Shown one piece after another: positions 52,221-61,073 of a stretch of 64,000 nucleotides of DNA. The notes beneath the pieces are model-generated. The model did not search any database. It had not been told where the DNA came from and saw nothing but the letters and a program-made list of their open reading frames with translations. The DNA comes from Bacteroidota bacterium. GTDB lineage: Bacteria; Bacteroidota; Bacteroidia; Bacteroidales; Dysgonomonadaceae. Location: assembly GCA_023424395.1 (NCBI GenBank), contig JAFADY010000020.1, forward strand, positions 1 through 64,000. Reading direction: 5' to 3'. The stretch's first letter is position 1, and the number at the start of each line of letters is the position of its first letter. The position numbers and the translations under genes were made by a program.

Positions 52221-53108
52221 AATATTTTTCAATACTTTTTCACTCAAACGGTCAAAGGCTTGGCGCGTTCGCCCAGTAGAAACATTCATGCACCTAACAT
52301 TGGGATGATTTAAATATTTTTCACTTCCCAATGCGCCAAGCGTATCACAATAACATCGGTTGTCGCCTTCGATCCATTTTGCAAAAGGCGCTTCATTCCA
52401 GGCAGGAGACAGGCCTGTGTTGAACAACACTTTGTGATTGCTAAATTGTTCAAACTCTTTTTCGTGTAACAGAATCGTATTTTTATTCAGGCAACAAAAA
52501 ACCACATCGCTTGTAGGCAACAATTCAGACAAAGGTAAAAATTTGTAGCCTTTTTCCTTCGCGTGTTTTTTTTCACTTCGGGAAAAATAGAAAATTTCCG
52601 CGCCAAAAAAATGCAGGGCGTCCGCGATCATTCCTCCCGATTTTCCCAAACCGATAATTCCGCATTTAAGTCCGGTTATTTCTTCAGCCATGCCGTTCCA
52701 AGGTTTTTCAGGAAAGCCGTCGGGAGTTGTTCCGAAACCATGCAAGCATCGCACCAACTCGCTAATAGCGTATTCTACTACGCCTTCATCTCCATAGTCG
52801 CGAATACCCGTTACCGTTATTCCGCGAGAGTTTGCGTACAAAATATCCACGTTAGCGCTTTCGGGTGAATAAAGCGAACAGCACATTCCAATGTATTGAA
52901 TATTTGGGCAACTCCCTATCGTCTCCTTATCAATGGTTGACGTGTAACTCAAAAGAACGCCATCCGCATCGCCAATTCGGGCAATAATTTCTTCATTATC
53001 TTTGGGAATATCATCATACATAACCACTTGCTTGGCAAACGATGACAACTCTTTTTCGGCAGCCGGAACAAGGCTAATAGGTTCAATAGCGACTAATTTT
53101 TCAAACAT
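52188..53108 (-). CDS. D-2-hydroxyacid dehydrogenase homologue lacking the usual catalytic residues
   Basis: The 306-residue protein has the two-domain fold of the family, with a nucleotide site CGIIGLGKSGGMIADAL (about 150-166). The position of the catalytic Arg, normally in NxaRG, reads FNTGLSPAW, and the position of TPHxG reads CMNVSTGRT, so the Arg and His are absent. The N-terminal part (about 1-95) follows the family pattern. It could be a binding protein or use different chemistry. It converges with and overlaps the NadX-like gene by 33 bases. Confidence 0.75.
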   Translation of the reverse strand: MFEKLVAIEPISLVPAAEKELSSFAKQVVMYDDIPKDNEEIIARIGDADGVLLSYTSTIDKETIGSCPNIQYIGMCCSLYSPESANVDILYANSRGITVTGIRDYGDEGVVEYAISELVRCLHGFGTTPDGFPEKPWNGMAEEITGLKCGIIGLGKSGGMIADALHFFGAEIFYFSRSEKKHAKEKGYKFLPLSELLPTSDVVFCCLNKNTILLHEKEFEQFSNHKVLFNTGLSPAWNEAPFAKWIEGDNRCYCDTLGALGSEKYLNHPNVRCMNVSTGRTRQAFDRLSEKVLKNISEYNRRNDVL

Positions 53109-53170
53109 TTTCTTTTTATTGCAAGTTAGCCTTTTGAGGGGAATAACAATCTGATACAGGGAAGGAAAAT

Positions 53171-54340
53171 TTATACTATTGGATTATTTTTCTTCATGTA
53201 TCTCGGATAAGTCACTCCTAAAAACAAAATTAATGCAAAACACTCCACAAGAGCCGATGTATAAAACGTTCCGGCATACCCGACAATATCGATCAGCAAT
53301 CCGAAAAGTATCATGCCCAACCCAACGCCCGAATCAAAAAACATCAAAAAAGTAGAATTGGCTGCGCCACGCCGCTGCGGGACTATACCGCTGTTGGCCA
53401 TTGCCTGAAATGTGGGCGAAATAACGCCGAACCCGAATCCTAACACCACGGCAGCGGCATGAAAACCTATCGGCGTAGCAAAGAACCCGGCCAAAACCAA
53501 CCCGATTATCAACAAAGAAATACCCACCACCGTAACATTTTTAGGCCCGAACTTATCGAAAATCCTTCCGCTCAATACCCGCGAAACGGCAAGCCCCACA
53601 GCCAATAACAAAAAGAACGTGCCGCCATTGGCTACGCCGATATTCCTTCCGTACAACGCAATAAACGAAATGATGCCGCCGTAAGGAACCTGCACGAGCA
53701 TCACGTTTACCGACACGGCCAAAGCCTTTCCCTCGAACAACGATTTAAAGGAAAATGGATTGCGCTGCTTTTCTGTTTTCGGGACTTTTACGAAGAATAT
53801 CAACAACAAACCCAATAAACAAAAGCCAACGGCAGCGTAAAAAAGCGCGTTGTACCCGTAATTTCCCGAGATCAATAAAGCGATCATCGGCCCCACGGCC
53901 ATCGCAATATTCATCGAGAGTCCGAAAACTCCCAACCCCTCTCCTCGCCTTTTTTCGGGAACCAAATCCACGGCAATGGTGTATCCGGCGGTATTCATTG
54001 AACCCCAAGTCAATCCGTGCAAAAACCTCAAGATCAATAAAAATGCAAACGAAGCCGCGATGGGATATCCCAAGAAAAAAAGCATAAACATGGCGTATGC
54101 AAAAATATATACAGCGAACCGGTTTAGCATATCGAGCAAATATCCCGCAAAAGGGCGCATCAAAATGGCGGCGATGGTGAAACTGAACATCGCCATGCCG
54201 ATCTCCCGCTCATCCGATCCGAAGCTGTCTTTCATAAACAAAGCCATAATGGGCGTCATAAAATAAAAAGCAATGGCCATAAGTAAATTGGCGCTCGTGA
54301 GCGATAGAAAATCCTTGGTGAGAAGTTTATTTGCAGACAT
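53171..54340 (-). CDS. Major facilitator superfamily transporter
   Basis: The 389-residue protein has twelve predicted membrane helices in two six-helix halves with a central basic loop (about 190-200, KVPKTEKQRN). The loop between helices 2 and 3 carries the partial MFS motif AGYLLDMLNRF, and GSMNTAGYTIAVDLVPEKRRGEGLG (helices 4-5) is typical of drug/metabolite exporters. The substrate is not evident. It is preceded by a short divergent spacer from the DsbA-like gene. Confidence 0.85.
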   Translation of the reverse strand: MSANKLLTKDFLSLTSANLLMAIAFYFMTPIMALFMKDSFGSDEREIGMAMFSFTIAAILMRPFAGYLLDMLNRFAVYIFAYAMFMLFFLGYPIAASFAFLLILRFLHGLTWGSMNTAGYTIAVDLVPEKRRGEGLGVFGLSMNIAMAVGPMIALLISGNYGYNALFYAAVGFCLLGLLLIFFVKVPKTEKQRNPFSFKSLFEGKALAVSVNVMLVQVPYGGIISFIALYGRNIGVANGGTFFLLLAVGLAVSRVLSGRIFDKFGPKNVTVVGISLLIIGLVLAGFFATPIGFHAAAVVLGFGFGVISPTFQAMANSGIVPQRRGAANSTFLMFFDSGVGLGMILFGLLIDIVGYAGTFYTSALVECFALILFLGVTYPRYMKKNNPIV

Positions 54341-54418
54341 ACCGAAAATTGCTAATAATTACTGTAAACAAAATGAACAGACAGGTTGTTTAAGGTGTGC
54401 AAAATTAACGATGAATTT

Positions 54419-55147
54419 ATGAATAAAAAAATAAAAATTGAGGTGTGGACGGATATTATGTGTCCGTATTGCTACATCGGGAAAATCCATTACGAACGTG
54501 CGCTCAACCAATTTGAACATGCCGACGATGTGGAATTACAGATAAAAGCATTTCAGTTAAACCCTAACCTGCCCGATAAAGGAAACGGCTATCCTGTAGT
54601 GGATTATCTGCTGAATACAGCCGGTTTACCTGAAAACAAAATGCGTCAGATGTTTGATTATATCGAAAATTTGGCCGACAAAGCGGGCGTGAAATTCAAT
54701 TTACCCCATGCTATCGCCGCCAATACACGCGATGCCCACCGATTGATAAAACTTGCCGCCAAAAGTAATTTGGATATGCAAGTTATGACTTTGATATCGA
54801 AAGGATATTTTGAGGATGCAAAAGATTACAGCGACATTGATTTTCTGATCGCCACAGCCCTAGAAGCGGGCCTGAACGAAGAAGAGGTTCGGCAAATGCT
54901 TGCCGGCAACGATTATCACAAAGAGGTTGATGACGATATTGCCGAAGCGCGTGAATTGGGACTAGATACGGTTCCTACGTTTTTGTTCGAACGGAAAAGA
55001 GCCATCATCGGCGCCGAACCGGTGGATGTTTTTCTGCACAACCTGAAAGCAACTCACACCGATTGGGCCTTATTACAAACCGACAGCGCCGAGATGAAAG
55101 TGAGTAAAGGAAAATCGTGCCAGACAGATGGGTTTTGCGAAATATAA
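54419..55147 (+). CDS. DsbA-family (FrnE-like) cytoplasmic thiol oxidoreductase
   Basis: The start is set at MNKKIKIEVWTDIMCPYCYI; an ATG 33 bases upstream would add a non-homologous leader. The 242-residue protein has no signal peptide. The active-site CPYC is at Cys15-Pro-Tyr-Cys18. Further family marks are FQLNPNLP (about 46-53), ANTRDAHRLIKLAAK and DTVPTFLFERKRAIIGAEP with the cis-Pro. FrnE-like proteins exchange disulfides or isomerise substrates such as polyketides. A terminator follows. Confidence 0.88.
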   Translation: MNKKIKIEVWTDIMCPYCYIGKIHYERALNQFEHADDVELQIKAFQLNPNLPDKGNGYPVVDYLLNTAGLPENKMRQMFDYIENLADKAGVKFNLPHAIAANTRDAHRLIKLAAKSNLDMQVMTLISKGYFEDAKDYSDIDFLIATALEAGLNEEEVRQMLAGNDYHKEVDDDIAEARELGLDTVPTFLFERKRAIIGAEPVDVFLHNLKATHTDWALLQTDSAEMKVSKGKSCQTDGFCEI

Positions 55148-55157
55148 TCTTTGAAGT

Positions 55158-55180
55158 GCCGATTAATTTCGGCATTTTTA
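55158..55180 (+). terminator. Terminator of the DsbA-like gene
   Basis: TGCCGA (55158-55163) pairs with TCGGCA (55170-55175) around TTAATT, followed by a T-run. Confidence 0.75.
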
Positions 55181-55183
55181 TTT

Positions 55184-55191
55184 ACTTTTGT
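55184..55191 (+). promoter_or_regulatory. -7 element for the GNAT gene
   Basis: TACTTTTG stands 17 bases before the ATG at 55209. It is directly after the terminator of the DsbA-like gene. Confidence 0.5.
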
Positions 55192-55208
55192 GAAAACTTC
55201 ACCACCAA

Positions 55209-55760
55209 ATGGAATTTTTACAGATAAAACAATCCGACACCCACCGATGGAACAAAGTATGGAAACTTTATGAAGAAAGTTTTCCTCTCGCCGAAAGGCG
55301 AAAGATAGACGATCACCTCCGCGCTTGCGCCGACCCGCAGTTTTTTCCGTTATCGGCTTGGGAAGGGAATGAGTTGATCGGGTTTCTGTTTTTCTGGGAG
55401 TGGGATTCTTATCGGTATCTGGAATATCTGGCCGTAGCGCCTGAACTTCGCGGACAAAGTTACGGCTCGCAAATGTTGCGCTATTTACGCGATACGGAAC
55501 ATACCATTATTCTTGAAATAGATCCATTAATAAACGAACTGTCTGTAAGAAGGCTCCAATTTTACGAAAGAGCCGGATTTACATTAACGCCTTATCGTTT
55601 CGTACATTTACCTTATCGGCTTGAAGCACAACCCCAAGAACTGCTTATATTGAGTTATCCGAAAATGATAACCAAAGAGCAGCACAACGATTTCTTAAGG
55701 TTTATCGATGAAAAAGTGATCCTGTTTTGCGAAGGCAATCCCGTCAGGGGTTCAGAATAG
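55209..55760 (+). CDS. GNAT-family N-acetyltransferase
   Basis: The 183-residue protein has a GNAT domain with LEYLAVAPELRGQSYGSQML (about 76-95), which contains the acetyl-CoA pyrophosphate loop R-G-x-x-x-G, and RRLQFYERAGF (about 114-124) near the end of the fold. The acceptor is unknown. The final 17 bases overlap the convergent membrane-protein gene. Confidence 0.82.
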   Translation: MEFLQIKQSDTHRWNKVWKLYEESFPLAERRKIDDHLRACADPQFFPLSAWEGNELIGFLFFWEWDSYRYLEYLAVAPELRGQSYGSQMLRYLRDTEHTIILEIDPLINELSVRRLQFYERAGFTLTPYRFVHLPYRLEAQPQELLILSYPKMITKEQHNDFLRFIDEKVILFCEGNPVRGSE

Positions 55761-56265
55761 CGCGCATCAAGCGCAGGGTTTGGGTGAGAATTTTGGATTC
55801 TTTTTTTGAATCGGGATTCATCGGGTAAACAACGACCAATACTTTTTTATCTTCGAGCAATTTCACATAACCGCCTATTCCCCATGACAATGTACGGGTA
55901 TCGGAGCGGAATTTCAGCACATTGTTTTCTCTATCGGAGTATGACACGATCCAATTTCTGTCAACGCGCTGCATGATTTCATCGAAATGGCTGTTTTTAG
56001 ATCGAGGCGTAAAATTAAATATCGCTTTTTTTTGTCCTGTAAAAACAGGAGGTTCAATGTTTTCTGACTCCATATAATTCAACCGTTTATAGAAAAAACG
56101 AGTTAGGATGGCCGGTGGAATGATTCCCGCGATAAAAAACACCAAAGCCAATTTCCAAAAAGCAATTTGAATTCCCCAAAACAAACCCACAATCCCGATT
56201 ACGGCAAGAAAAAAAATCAGAAAAATGGACATCCAGGTAAGGAATAATTTTGATGTAAACTTCAT
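55744..56265 (-). CDS. Two-helix membrane protein of unknown function
   Basis: The 173-residue protein has two hydrophobic helices (about 8-28 and 34-58) and a soluble C-terminal domain (about 75-173) with aromatic beta-rich segments such as WIVSYSDRENNVLKFRSDTR. No family is recognised. It follows the DUF4230 gene by 12 bases and converges with the GNAT gene. The three minus-strand genes here form one probable operon. Confidence 0.6.
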   Translation of the reverse strand: MKFTSKLFLTWMSIFLIFFLAVIGIVGLFWGIQIAFWKLALVFFIAGIIPPAILTRFFYKRLNYMESENIEPPVFTGQKKAIFNFTPRSKNSHFDEIMQRVDRNWIVSYSDRENNVLKFRSDTRTLSWGIGGYVKLLEDKKVLVVVYPMNPDSKKESKILTQTLRLMRAILNP

Positions 56266-56277
56266 TTTCGGAAATTA

Positions 56278-56889
56278 TTAATTCAGTTGCGGGATCACGA
56301 TTTCTTCGGTTACGGTAATATCTTCAAAACCCATTTCTTCCAGTAAAGATTTTATAGCCAACTCTGCCTGTTGGTTGGCATCTTTCAATATTCCTTGATT
56401 AAGCGCATCCCGACGCATAGTTTCTTTTTCTTTTTTCAATGCTTCGTTGTAATCCGAGATTTTTATCGGATTAAAAGCGTTATCGCTTTCATCGTAAACA
56501 TGGACAGAATTTTCATCGATAACGATATCCAAAATTTGGGCTTTGGGCATAGTAACGTGCACCGATGTTTCGTTAACATCCACTTTTATCCGGCTGAAAT
56601 CCACTCCCGCTTTTATGTATCCGTTGTATTTGAGCAGGAAATATTTTTCAGTGAGCGGGATATTCAGGTTCATGAATTTCATGAAATCTTTGTATCCGAT
56701 AACTCCGTTATAATTGTGTTTTACCAAAGCAAGCTCTTGTACATGAACGATTTTACTTAAAACAGTAGAGGAACTATAGCGTTCGTTTTTACCGATATTG
56801 AATTTGCCGAATATGAGCACCCCGGCAAGAACAATGGTTGTGAGAATAAAAAACAGCGTTAAATGATTTTTTTTATTTGTTTCTTCCAC
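56278..56889 (-). CDS. DUF4230 domain-containing protein
   Basis: The 203-residue protein has an N-terminal membrane helix (about 9-28), then a DUF4230 domain with VLSKIVHVQELALVKHNYNG, a beta-rich centre and a Lys/Arg/Glu-rich helix, ending DITVTEEIVIPQLN. Proteins of this family face the periplasm or outside and have no known activity. The gene starts 6 bases after the stop of the gene before it, in the same operon. Confidence 0.75.
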   Translation of the reverse strand: MEETNKKNHLTLFFILTTIVLAGVLIFGKFNIGKNERYSSSTVLSKIVHVQELALVKHNYNGVIGYKDFMKFMNLNIPLTEKYFLLKYNGYIKAGVDFSRIKVDVNETSVHVTMPKAQILDIVIDENSVHVYDESDNAFNPIKISDYNEALKKEKETMRRDALNQGILKDANQQAELAIKSLLEEMGFEDITVTEEIVIPQLN

Positions 56890-56895
56890 AGCGTT

Positions 56896-57570
56896 TTATG
56901 TATTATTTTTTCGTTTTTTCAAAAAAAGCCAGATAAAATAAATCAATGCCAAACCGCCCAAAATAATAAGTATTGTTTGCCAGTATTCCAAAACCAGCCT
57001 TATTACGAAGTAAAGAACTACGATGGCTACCACAGCGGCAAGGATTTTCCAAACGATGGCCATTTGTTTTTTTCGGGCGATGGTTTCTTCGTCATCGGGA
57101 ACTTCACTTTCGGTAACCGTGGAATAAACAACCTCTTCGGGCAACTCGTTCACTTCTGTGTTTTCTTCTAAAACTTCCGTCGTTACAATCTCGCCTTCCA
57201 GAGAATTCCCTTCGGTATAATCATCTTCAGGAAGTTCAATTTCCGGATGATCGGGCGCCGGAGGCGGAGTGATGATAGGAATTTCCGCCGGAATCTCGGG
57301 AACTTTATTTTCTGTTGGGATCGAAAATCGTTGTTCGCGATTGATGATAAAATCAACATTTCGCGAAGCTTTTACTGCATCAAAATCATCATTCCTCACC
57401 ATTTGCAAAAGCTCGGTTTCGATCTCCGGATACTTTATCATCAACGACTTACATGCTTCGGCAAAATCGCTGAATCGTTGGATTTTGCTCATCTTTAGCT
57501 TGATATCCTCCGCACTTCCAGATGATGCTTCTATTATTTTTTCGGCAATCGCCACTTTTAATTGTTCCAT
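56896..57570 (-). CDS. Membrane protein of unknown function with acidic linker
   Basis: The start is taken at MEQLKVAIAEKIIEA. An in-frame Met nine codons upstream is possible. The 224-residue protein has a soluble N-terminal helical domain (about 1-90), a Pro/Glu-rich acidic linker (about 95-160), and two membrane helices (about 175-195 and 200-218) with a basic end. It is the first gene of the operon with the DUF4230 gene. No family is recognised. Confidence 0.6.
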   Translation of the reverse strand: MEQLKVAIAEKIIEASSGSAEDIKLKMSKIQRFSDFAEACKSLMIKYPEIETELLQMVRNDDFDAVKASRNVDFIINREQRFSIPTENKVPEIPAEIPIITPPPAPDHPEIELPEDDYTEGNSLEGEIVTTEVLEENTEVNELPEEVVYSTVTESEVPDDEETIARKKQMAIVWKILAAVVAIVVLYFVIRLVLEYWQTILIILGGLALIYFIWLFLKKRKNNT

Positions 57571-57594
57571 AATCTTATGCTCTTTATATTCACA

Positions 57595-57602
57595 CAAATA
57601 TA
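57595..57602 (-). promoter_or_regulatory. -7 element for the DUF4230 operon
   Basis: On the minus strand it reads TATATTTG, 24 bases before the ATG at 57570. No -33 box was seen. Confidence 0.4.
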
Positions 57603-57718
57603 CATAATTATAATTGTTAAAATAAACTCAATGAAAAAAATTTTGTATCTTGTCGTCACTTTTTATTTTTTAAACAAATAATAACTATTTCACAAACAAA
57701 TAATTATTGATTATTCTA

Positions 57719-57726
57719 TATATTTG
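57719..57726 (+). promoter_or_regulatory. -7 element for the ECF S-component gene
   Basis: TATATTTG lies 49 bases before the ATG at 57776. The 178-base spacer to the DUF4230 operon also contains an imperfect direct repeat of AAACAAATAATnAnT. Confidence 0.5.
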
Positions 57727-57775
57727 TAATCAGTAATTCCATATCTTAGAAAATATATATTTAATAATTCAAATT

Positions 57776-58285
57776 ATGGCAACAACAGCTAAACTTTATT
57801 CTCTGAATCTGGCAAACACGAAAACGTATTTGTTTGCTGCTATTTTCGTTATCGGCAATTTATTGCTGCCGCAATTGGCGCACCTTGTTCCGCAAGGCGG
57901 ATTAATACTGCTTCCCATCTACTTTTTCACGTTAATTGCGGCCTATAAATACGGCATTCACGTAGGTTTATTAACTGCCGTTTTGTCTCCGCTGGCCAAT
58001 AACTTGTTGTTCGGAATGCCGCCTTCGGCGATGCTTCCGGCAATTATTATCAAATCGGTTATTTTGGCAATTGCTGCTGTAGCTGCCGCAAAACATTTCG
58101 GAAAAATCTCTTTTCCGGGTATTTTGTTGGCAATTCTTGCTTATCAGGTAGTTGGAACCGGAATTGAGTGGGCAATGACACAAAACTTTTTTACTGCCGT
58201 GCAGGATTTCCGCATCGGACTTCCTGGAATGTTAATCCAACTGGTTGGCGGATATTTTGTTTTGAAAGCACTGGCAAAAGTTTAA
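57776..58285 (+). CDS. ECF transporter S component-like membrane protein
   Basis: The 169-residue protein has six hydrophobic helices, the size and topology of an S component of an energy-coupling-factor importer. The segment PIYFFTLIAAYKYGIHVGLL and the loop LLFGMPPSAMLPAI match the pattern of S components for vitamins or nucleobases. EcfA and EcfT genes are not present, so a shared module elsewhere would be needed. The next gene is a phosphoribosyltransferase and then a TonB receptor, suggesting uptake of a small ligand. Confidence 0.75.
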   Translation: MATTAKLYSLNLANTKTYLFAAIFVIGNLLLPQLAHLVPQGGLILLPIYFFTLIAAYKYGIHVGLLTAVLSPLANNLLFGMPPSAMLPAIIIKSVILAIAAVAAAKHFGKISFPGILLAILAYQVVGTGIEWAMTQNFFTAVQDFRIGLPGMLIQLVGGYFVLKALAKV

Positions 58286-58364
58286 ATCCGCCTGACCGAC
58301 TACTGGCCTGACGGGTAAAAATGCATCAGACGGACTTAATTCGTCAGATACTAACTGAATTACA

Positions 58365-58775
58365 ATGAACACTAAATCTTTTGAAGAAGTGATGCAAAGG
58401 TTTCGTGAGATTGAGTTTCACGAAACTTTTGACATTATAGTTGCTATCGCCAATGGAGGGATTATTCCGGCGGCCATCCTAAACCAATGGCTGAACACGG
58501 AAATTCAGTTGTTGAAAATTAATCTGCGTGATCCGAATCAAAAGCCGAAATACGACAACCCGAAACTTGTTTCGCCTGTGGATTTCGAGTTTAAGGATAA
58601 AACCATTCTTTTGGTAGAAGACCGCGTGAAAACAGGGGCGACTGTAAAATTCGCCATCGATCTTTTACAAGATGCCAAGCAAATAAAAACCTTTGCCGTA
58701 AACGGAAATGCAGATTACGCGCTGTATAACGAAGATTGTTTCAAGTTTCCGTGGATTCTTCCTTCTGACCGATAA
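58365..58775 (+). CDS. Small phosphoribosyltransferase-like protein
   Basis: The 136-residue protein has the PRTase fold with the PRPP-binding loop VEDRVKTGAT at 84-93, where VDDVxxTGxT is usual, and DIIVAIANGGIIPAAIL (about 23-39) as the first strand-loop. Such enzymes attach a ribose phosphate to a base in salvage. It lies between an S component and a TonB receptor gene, which fits a nucleobase or base-containing cofactor. The substrate is an inference. GGCCTGACGG occurs both before and after the gene. Confidence 0.75.
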   Translation: MNTKSFEEVMQRFREIEFHETFDIIVAIANGGIIPAAILNQWLNTEIQLLKINLRDPNQKPKYDNPKLVSPVDFEFKDKTILLVEDRVKTGATVKFAIDLLQDAKQIKTFAVNGNADYALYNEDCFKFPWILPSDR

Positions 58776-58807
58776 GCGGCCTGACGGATATAGCAAATAT
58801 TTGATTT

Positions 58808-60694
58808 ATGTCAAACCTTATTTTGTTTATTGTTTCAATATTTTTTCTGAGCACTCCGTTGTTGGCATCGGAAAACAATCCGCCGCAAATTAACGATTCC
58901 ATCCGTTTAGACGAAGTGATTGTTACGGGAACAATGCCGAAAGTGAATCTGAAAAATGTTCCGATGAGCATTTCCATCGTCGGTGAACGTCAAATACAAA
59001 CACGGCTGGAACCGTCTCTCCTCCCCTTGCTTACCGAGGAAGTACCGGGGCTTTTCATCACCCAACGCGGAGTGGCGGGTTATGGCGTTGCCAACGGCGC
59101 TGCCGGCGGAATGAGCATCCGCGGAATTGGCGGCGCGCCCACCTCGGGAGTGTTGGTTCTGATTGATGGACATCCGCAGTATATGGGATTGATGGGGCAT
59201 CCGCTTGCCGATAGTTACCAATCGATGATGACGGAACGCGTGGAAGTGGTTCGCGGCCCGGCATCGGTGCTATACGGTTCAAACGCTATGGGAGGTGTGA
59301 TAAACATCATCACCAAAAAACAACGACAAAACGGACTGCATAATTCCGCTCAACTAATGTACGGAAGCTACAACACGTTCAGTGCCGAAGCATCAAGCGG
59401 ATGGAAAAAAGACAAGGTGCACATCAACGGAAATATCGGTTATAATCGTTCCGACGGACACAGGAAAGATATGGAGTTTGAACAAGTTAACGGATACGGA
59501 AAATTCGGATACGATTTTTCCCGTAACTGGACAGGTTTTATCGATCTGAATCTGACAAATACAAAATCTTCCAATCCGGGATCAGTTACAGCTCCCATTA
59601 TCGATAACGATGCCGATGTTATTCGCGGAATGACTTCCTTCGCGCTTGAGAATGAATACCACAAAACATCGGGGGCGATAAAGTTGTTCTACAATTTCGG
59701 TACGCACAAAATCAACGACGGGTATTTTGAAAGCCAACAACCAAAACCGCATCGTTTCAACTCAAACGATAAAATGTTGGGACTTTCTCTCTATCAGTCT
59801 TATGCGCTTTTCTACGGAAACAAATCGACCATTGGATTAGATTTTCAACGATTTGGTGGAAAAGCGTGGAACAAATTTCCCGACGAAACCAACAACGTTC
59901 CATTGGCCGGTGTTCATTTCAACAACATTGCCGGATATTTTAATACGCAGCAAACTTTGTTGGAGAATAAACTTACGGTGAATGCAGGGATCAGGCTCGA
60001 CCACCACGAAAAAAACGGATCGGAATGGATTCCGCAATTCGGGCTGAGTTTTACGCCAACCGCTTCAACCGTTGTGAAAGCCATTGTCAGCAAGGGGTTT
60101 CGGAATCCCACCATTCGCGAAATGTATATGTTTCCGCCGCAAAATCCCGATCTGAAACCCGAACGATTGATGAATTACGAAATTTCGCTGATGCAGTCGC
60201 TACTCGAAAATCGGTTGAATTTGGGTTTAAACCTGTTCTACATCAACGGCGACAATATGATACAAGTGGCAATGGTTGATGGGTGGCCTCTGAACGTTAA
60301 TTCGGGTAAAGTAGAGAACAAAGGTTTCGAGATAAGTTCATCGTTTCAAGCATCGAAAGAAGTACGTATTTCGGCCAATTACAGTTTTTTGGATATGACA
60401 TACAAAATCCTCGCCGCACCCGAACACAAATTATACATTAGCGGAAATTATTCCAAAGATCGTTGGAATTTTTCCACCGGTGTTCAATATATCGGAAATT
60501 TACACACGCAAATTCGTCCCGAACCGATAATCGAAAGTTTCGTTTTGTGGAACGCACGCATTAATTACAGAGCAACCAATTGGTTGAATATTTTCGCAAA
60601 AGGCGAAAATTTGCTTGGACAGAAATATGAAATAAACGCCGGATATACGATGCCCGGCACAACTGTTTTCGGCGGAATACAGTTGAATTTTTGA
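58808..60694 (+). CDS. TonB-dependent outer membrane receptor (BtuB-like)
   Basis: The 628-residue protein begins with a signal peptide (about 1-21), then a TonB box-like DEVIVTGT (about 34-41), a plug with SIRGIGGAPTSGVLVLIDGH and ERVEVVRGPASVLYGSNAMG, and a barrel of moderate size ending in the C-terminal Phe of GGIQLNF. It lacks the CarboxypepD_reg domain of SusC-like proteins and fits BtuB/FepA-type receptors of corrinoids, haem or metal chelates. It starts 32 bases after the PRTase gene. Confidence 0.88.
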   Translation: MSNLILFIVSIFFLSTPLLASENNPPQINDSIRLDEVIVTGTMPKVNLKNVPMSISIVGERQIQTRLEPSLLPLLTEEVPGLFITQRGVAGYGVANGAAGGMSIRGIGGAPTSGVLVLIDGHPQYMGLMGHPLADSYQSMMTERVEVVRGPASVLYGSNAMGGVINIITKKQRQNGLHNSAQLMYGSYNTFSAEASSGWKKDKVHINGNIGYNRSDGHRKDMEFEQVNGYGKFGYDFSRNWTGFIDLNLTNTKSSNPGSVTAPIIDNDADVIRGMTSFALENEYHKTSGAIKLFYNFGTHKINDGYFESQQPKPHRFNSNDKMLGLSLYQSYALFYGNKSTIGLDFQRFGGKAWNKFPDETNNVPLAGVHFNNIAGYFNTQQTLLENKLTVNAGIRLDHHEKNGSEWIPQFGLSFTPTASTVVKAIVSKGFRNPTIREMYMFPPQNPDLKPERLMNYEISLMQSLLENRLNLGLNLFYINGDNMIQVAMVDGWPLNVNSGKVENKGFEISSSFQASKEVRISANYSFLDMTYKILAAPEHKLYISGNYSKDRWNFSTGVQYIGNLHTQIRPEPIIESFVLWNARINYRATNWLNIFAKGENLLGQKYEINAGYTMPGTTVFGGIQLNF

Positions 60695-61073
60695 AATGTG
60701 ATAATTAAGCTGGGCTTTCAGCCCGCTGTTCATTTGTATTACCTACTTACCCCACCCGCTGGGTGGGACTGAAATAAAATTAGACTTTCAGCCTGTAAAA
60801 TGCGTGAACATTACAATGTATTGCGCTTTATTTGAAAAACGAAGTTTTCGCCACAGCTTGCCCCAATTCATAGGGGAAGCGGCAGCTTAATTTTATTTAA
60901 AACAGGCTTTTAACTCAATAAACAGAAAACGCCACGAAGTGGCAGCTTAATTCAGCCCAATGCAAAGCAAAGCGGCGTGTTGGGTAATAATGTAAAAAAC
61001 ATAACAGCGGGCTGTAAGCCCAACTTAAAATCAGTGTTCAAATTTTAAACTAAACAAATCAAAAAATAAAACT
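60695..61073. other. Gene-free spacer between the receptor and the DUF362 gene
   Basis: These 379 bases hold no gene. They are nearly filled by the inverted-repeat element at 60705-61028. Confidence 0.8.
60705..61028. repeat. 324 bp inverted-repeat element with REP-like hairpins
   Basis: The ends are imperfect 25 bp inverted repeats, TTAAGCTGGGCTTTCAGCCC (then GCTGT) at 60705-60729 and a reverse-complementary copy at 61004-61028, differing at two positions. Each end can form its own small hairpin (GGGCTTTCAGCCC, GGGCTGTAAGCCC). Inside are further palindromes, CCCACCCGCTGGGTGGG and AACGCCACGAAGTGGCAG, and TTTCAGCCTG recurs. The design resembles a non-autonomous element or an array recognised by REP-associated (Y1) transposases. 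Confidence 0.7.

Noticed and set aside
58286..58364. A possible riboswitch in the spacer between the S component and phosphoribosyltransferase genes
   Set aside because: The 79 bases contain short repeats of CCTGAC and GTCAG but are too short for a cobalamin or similar riboswitch, and no conserved core such as the B12 box was found.
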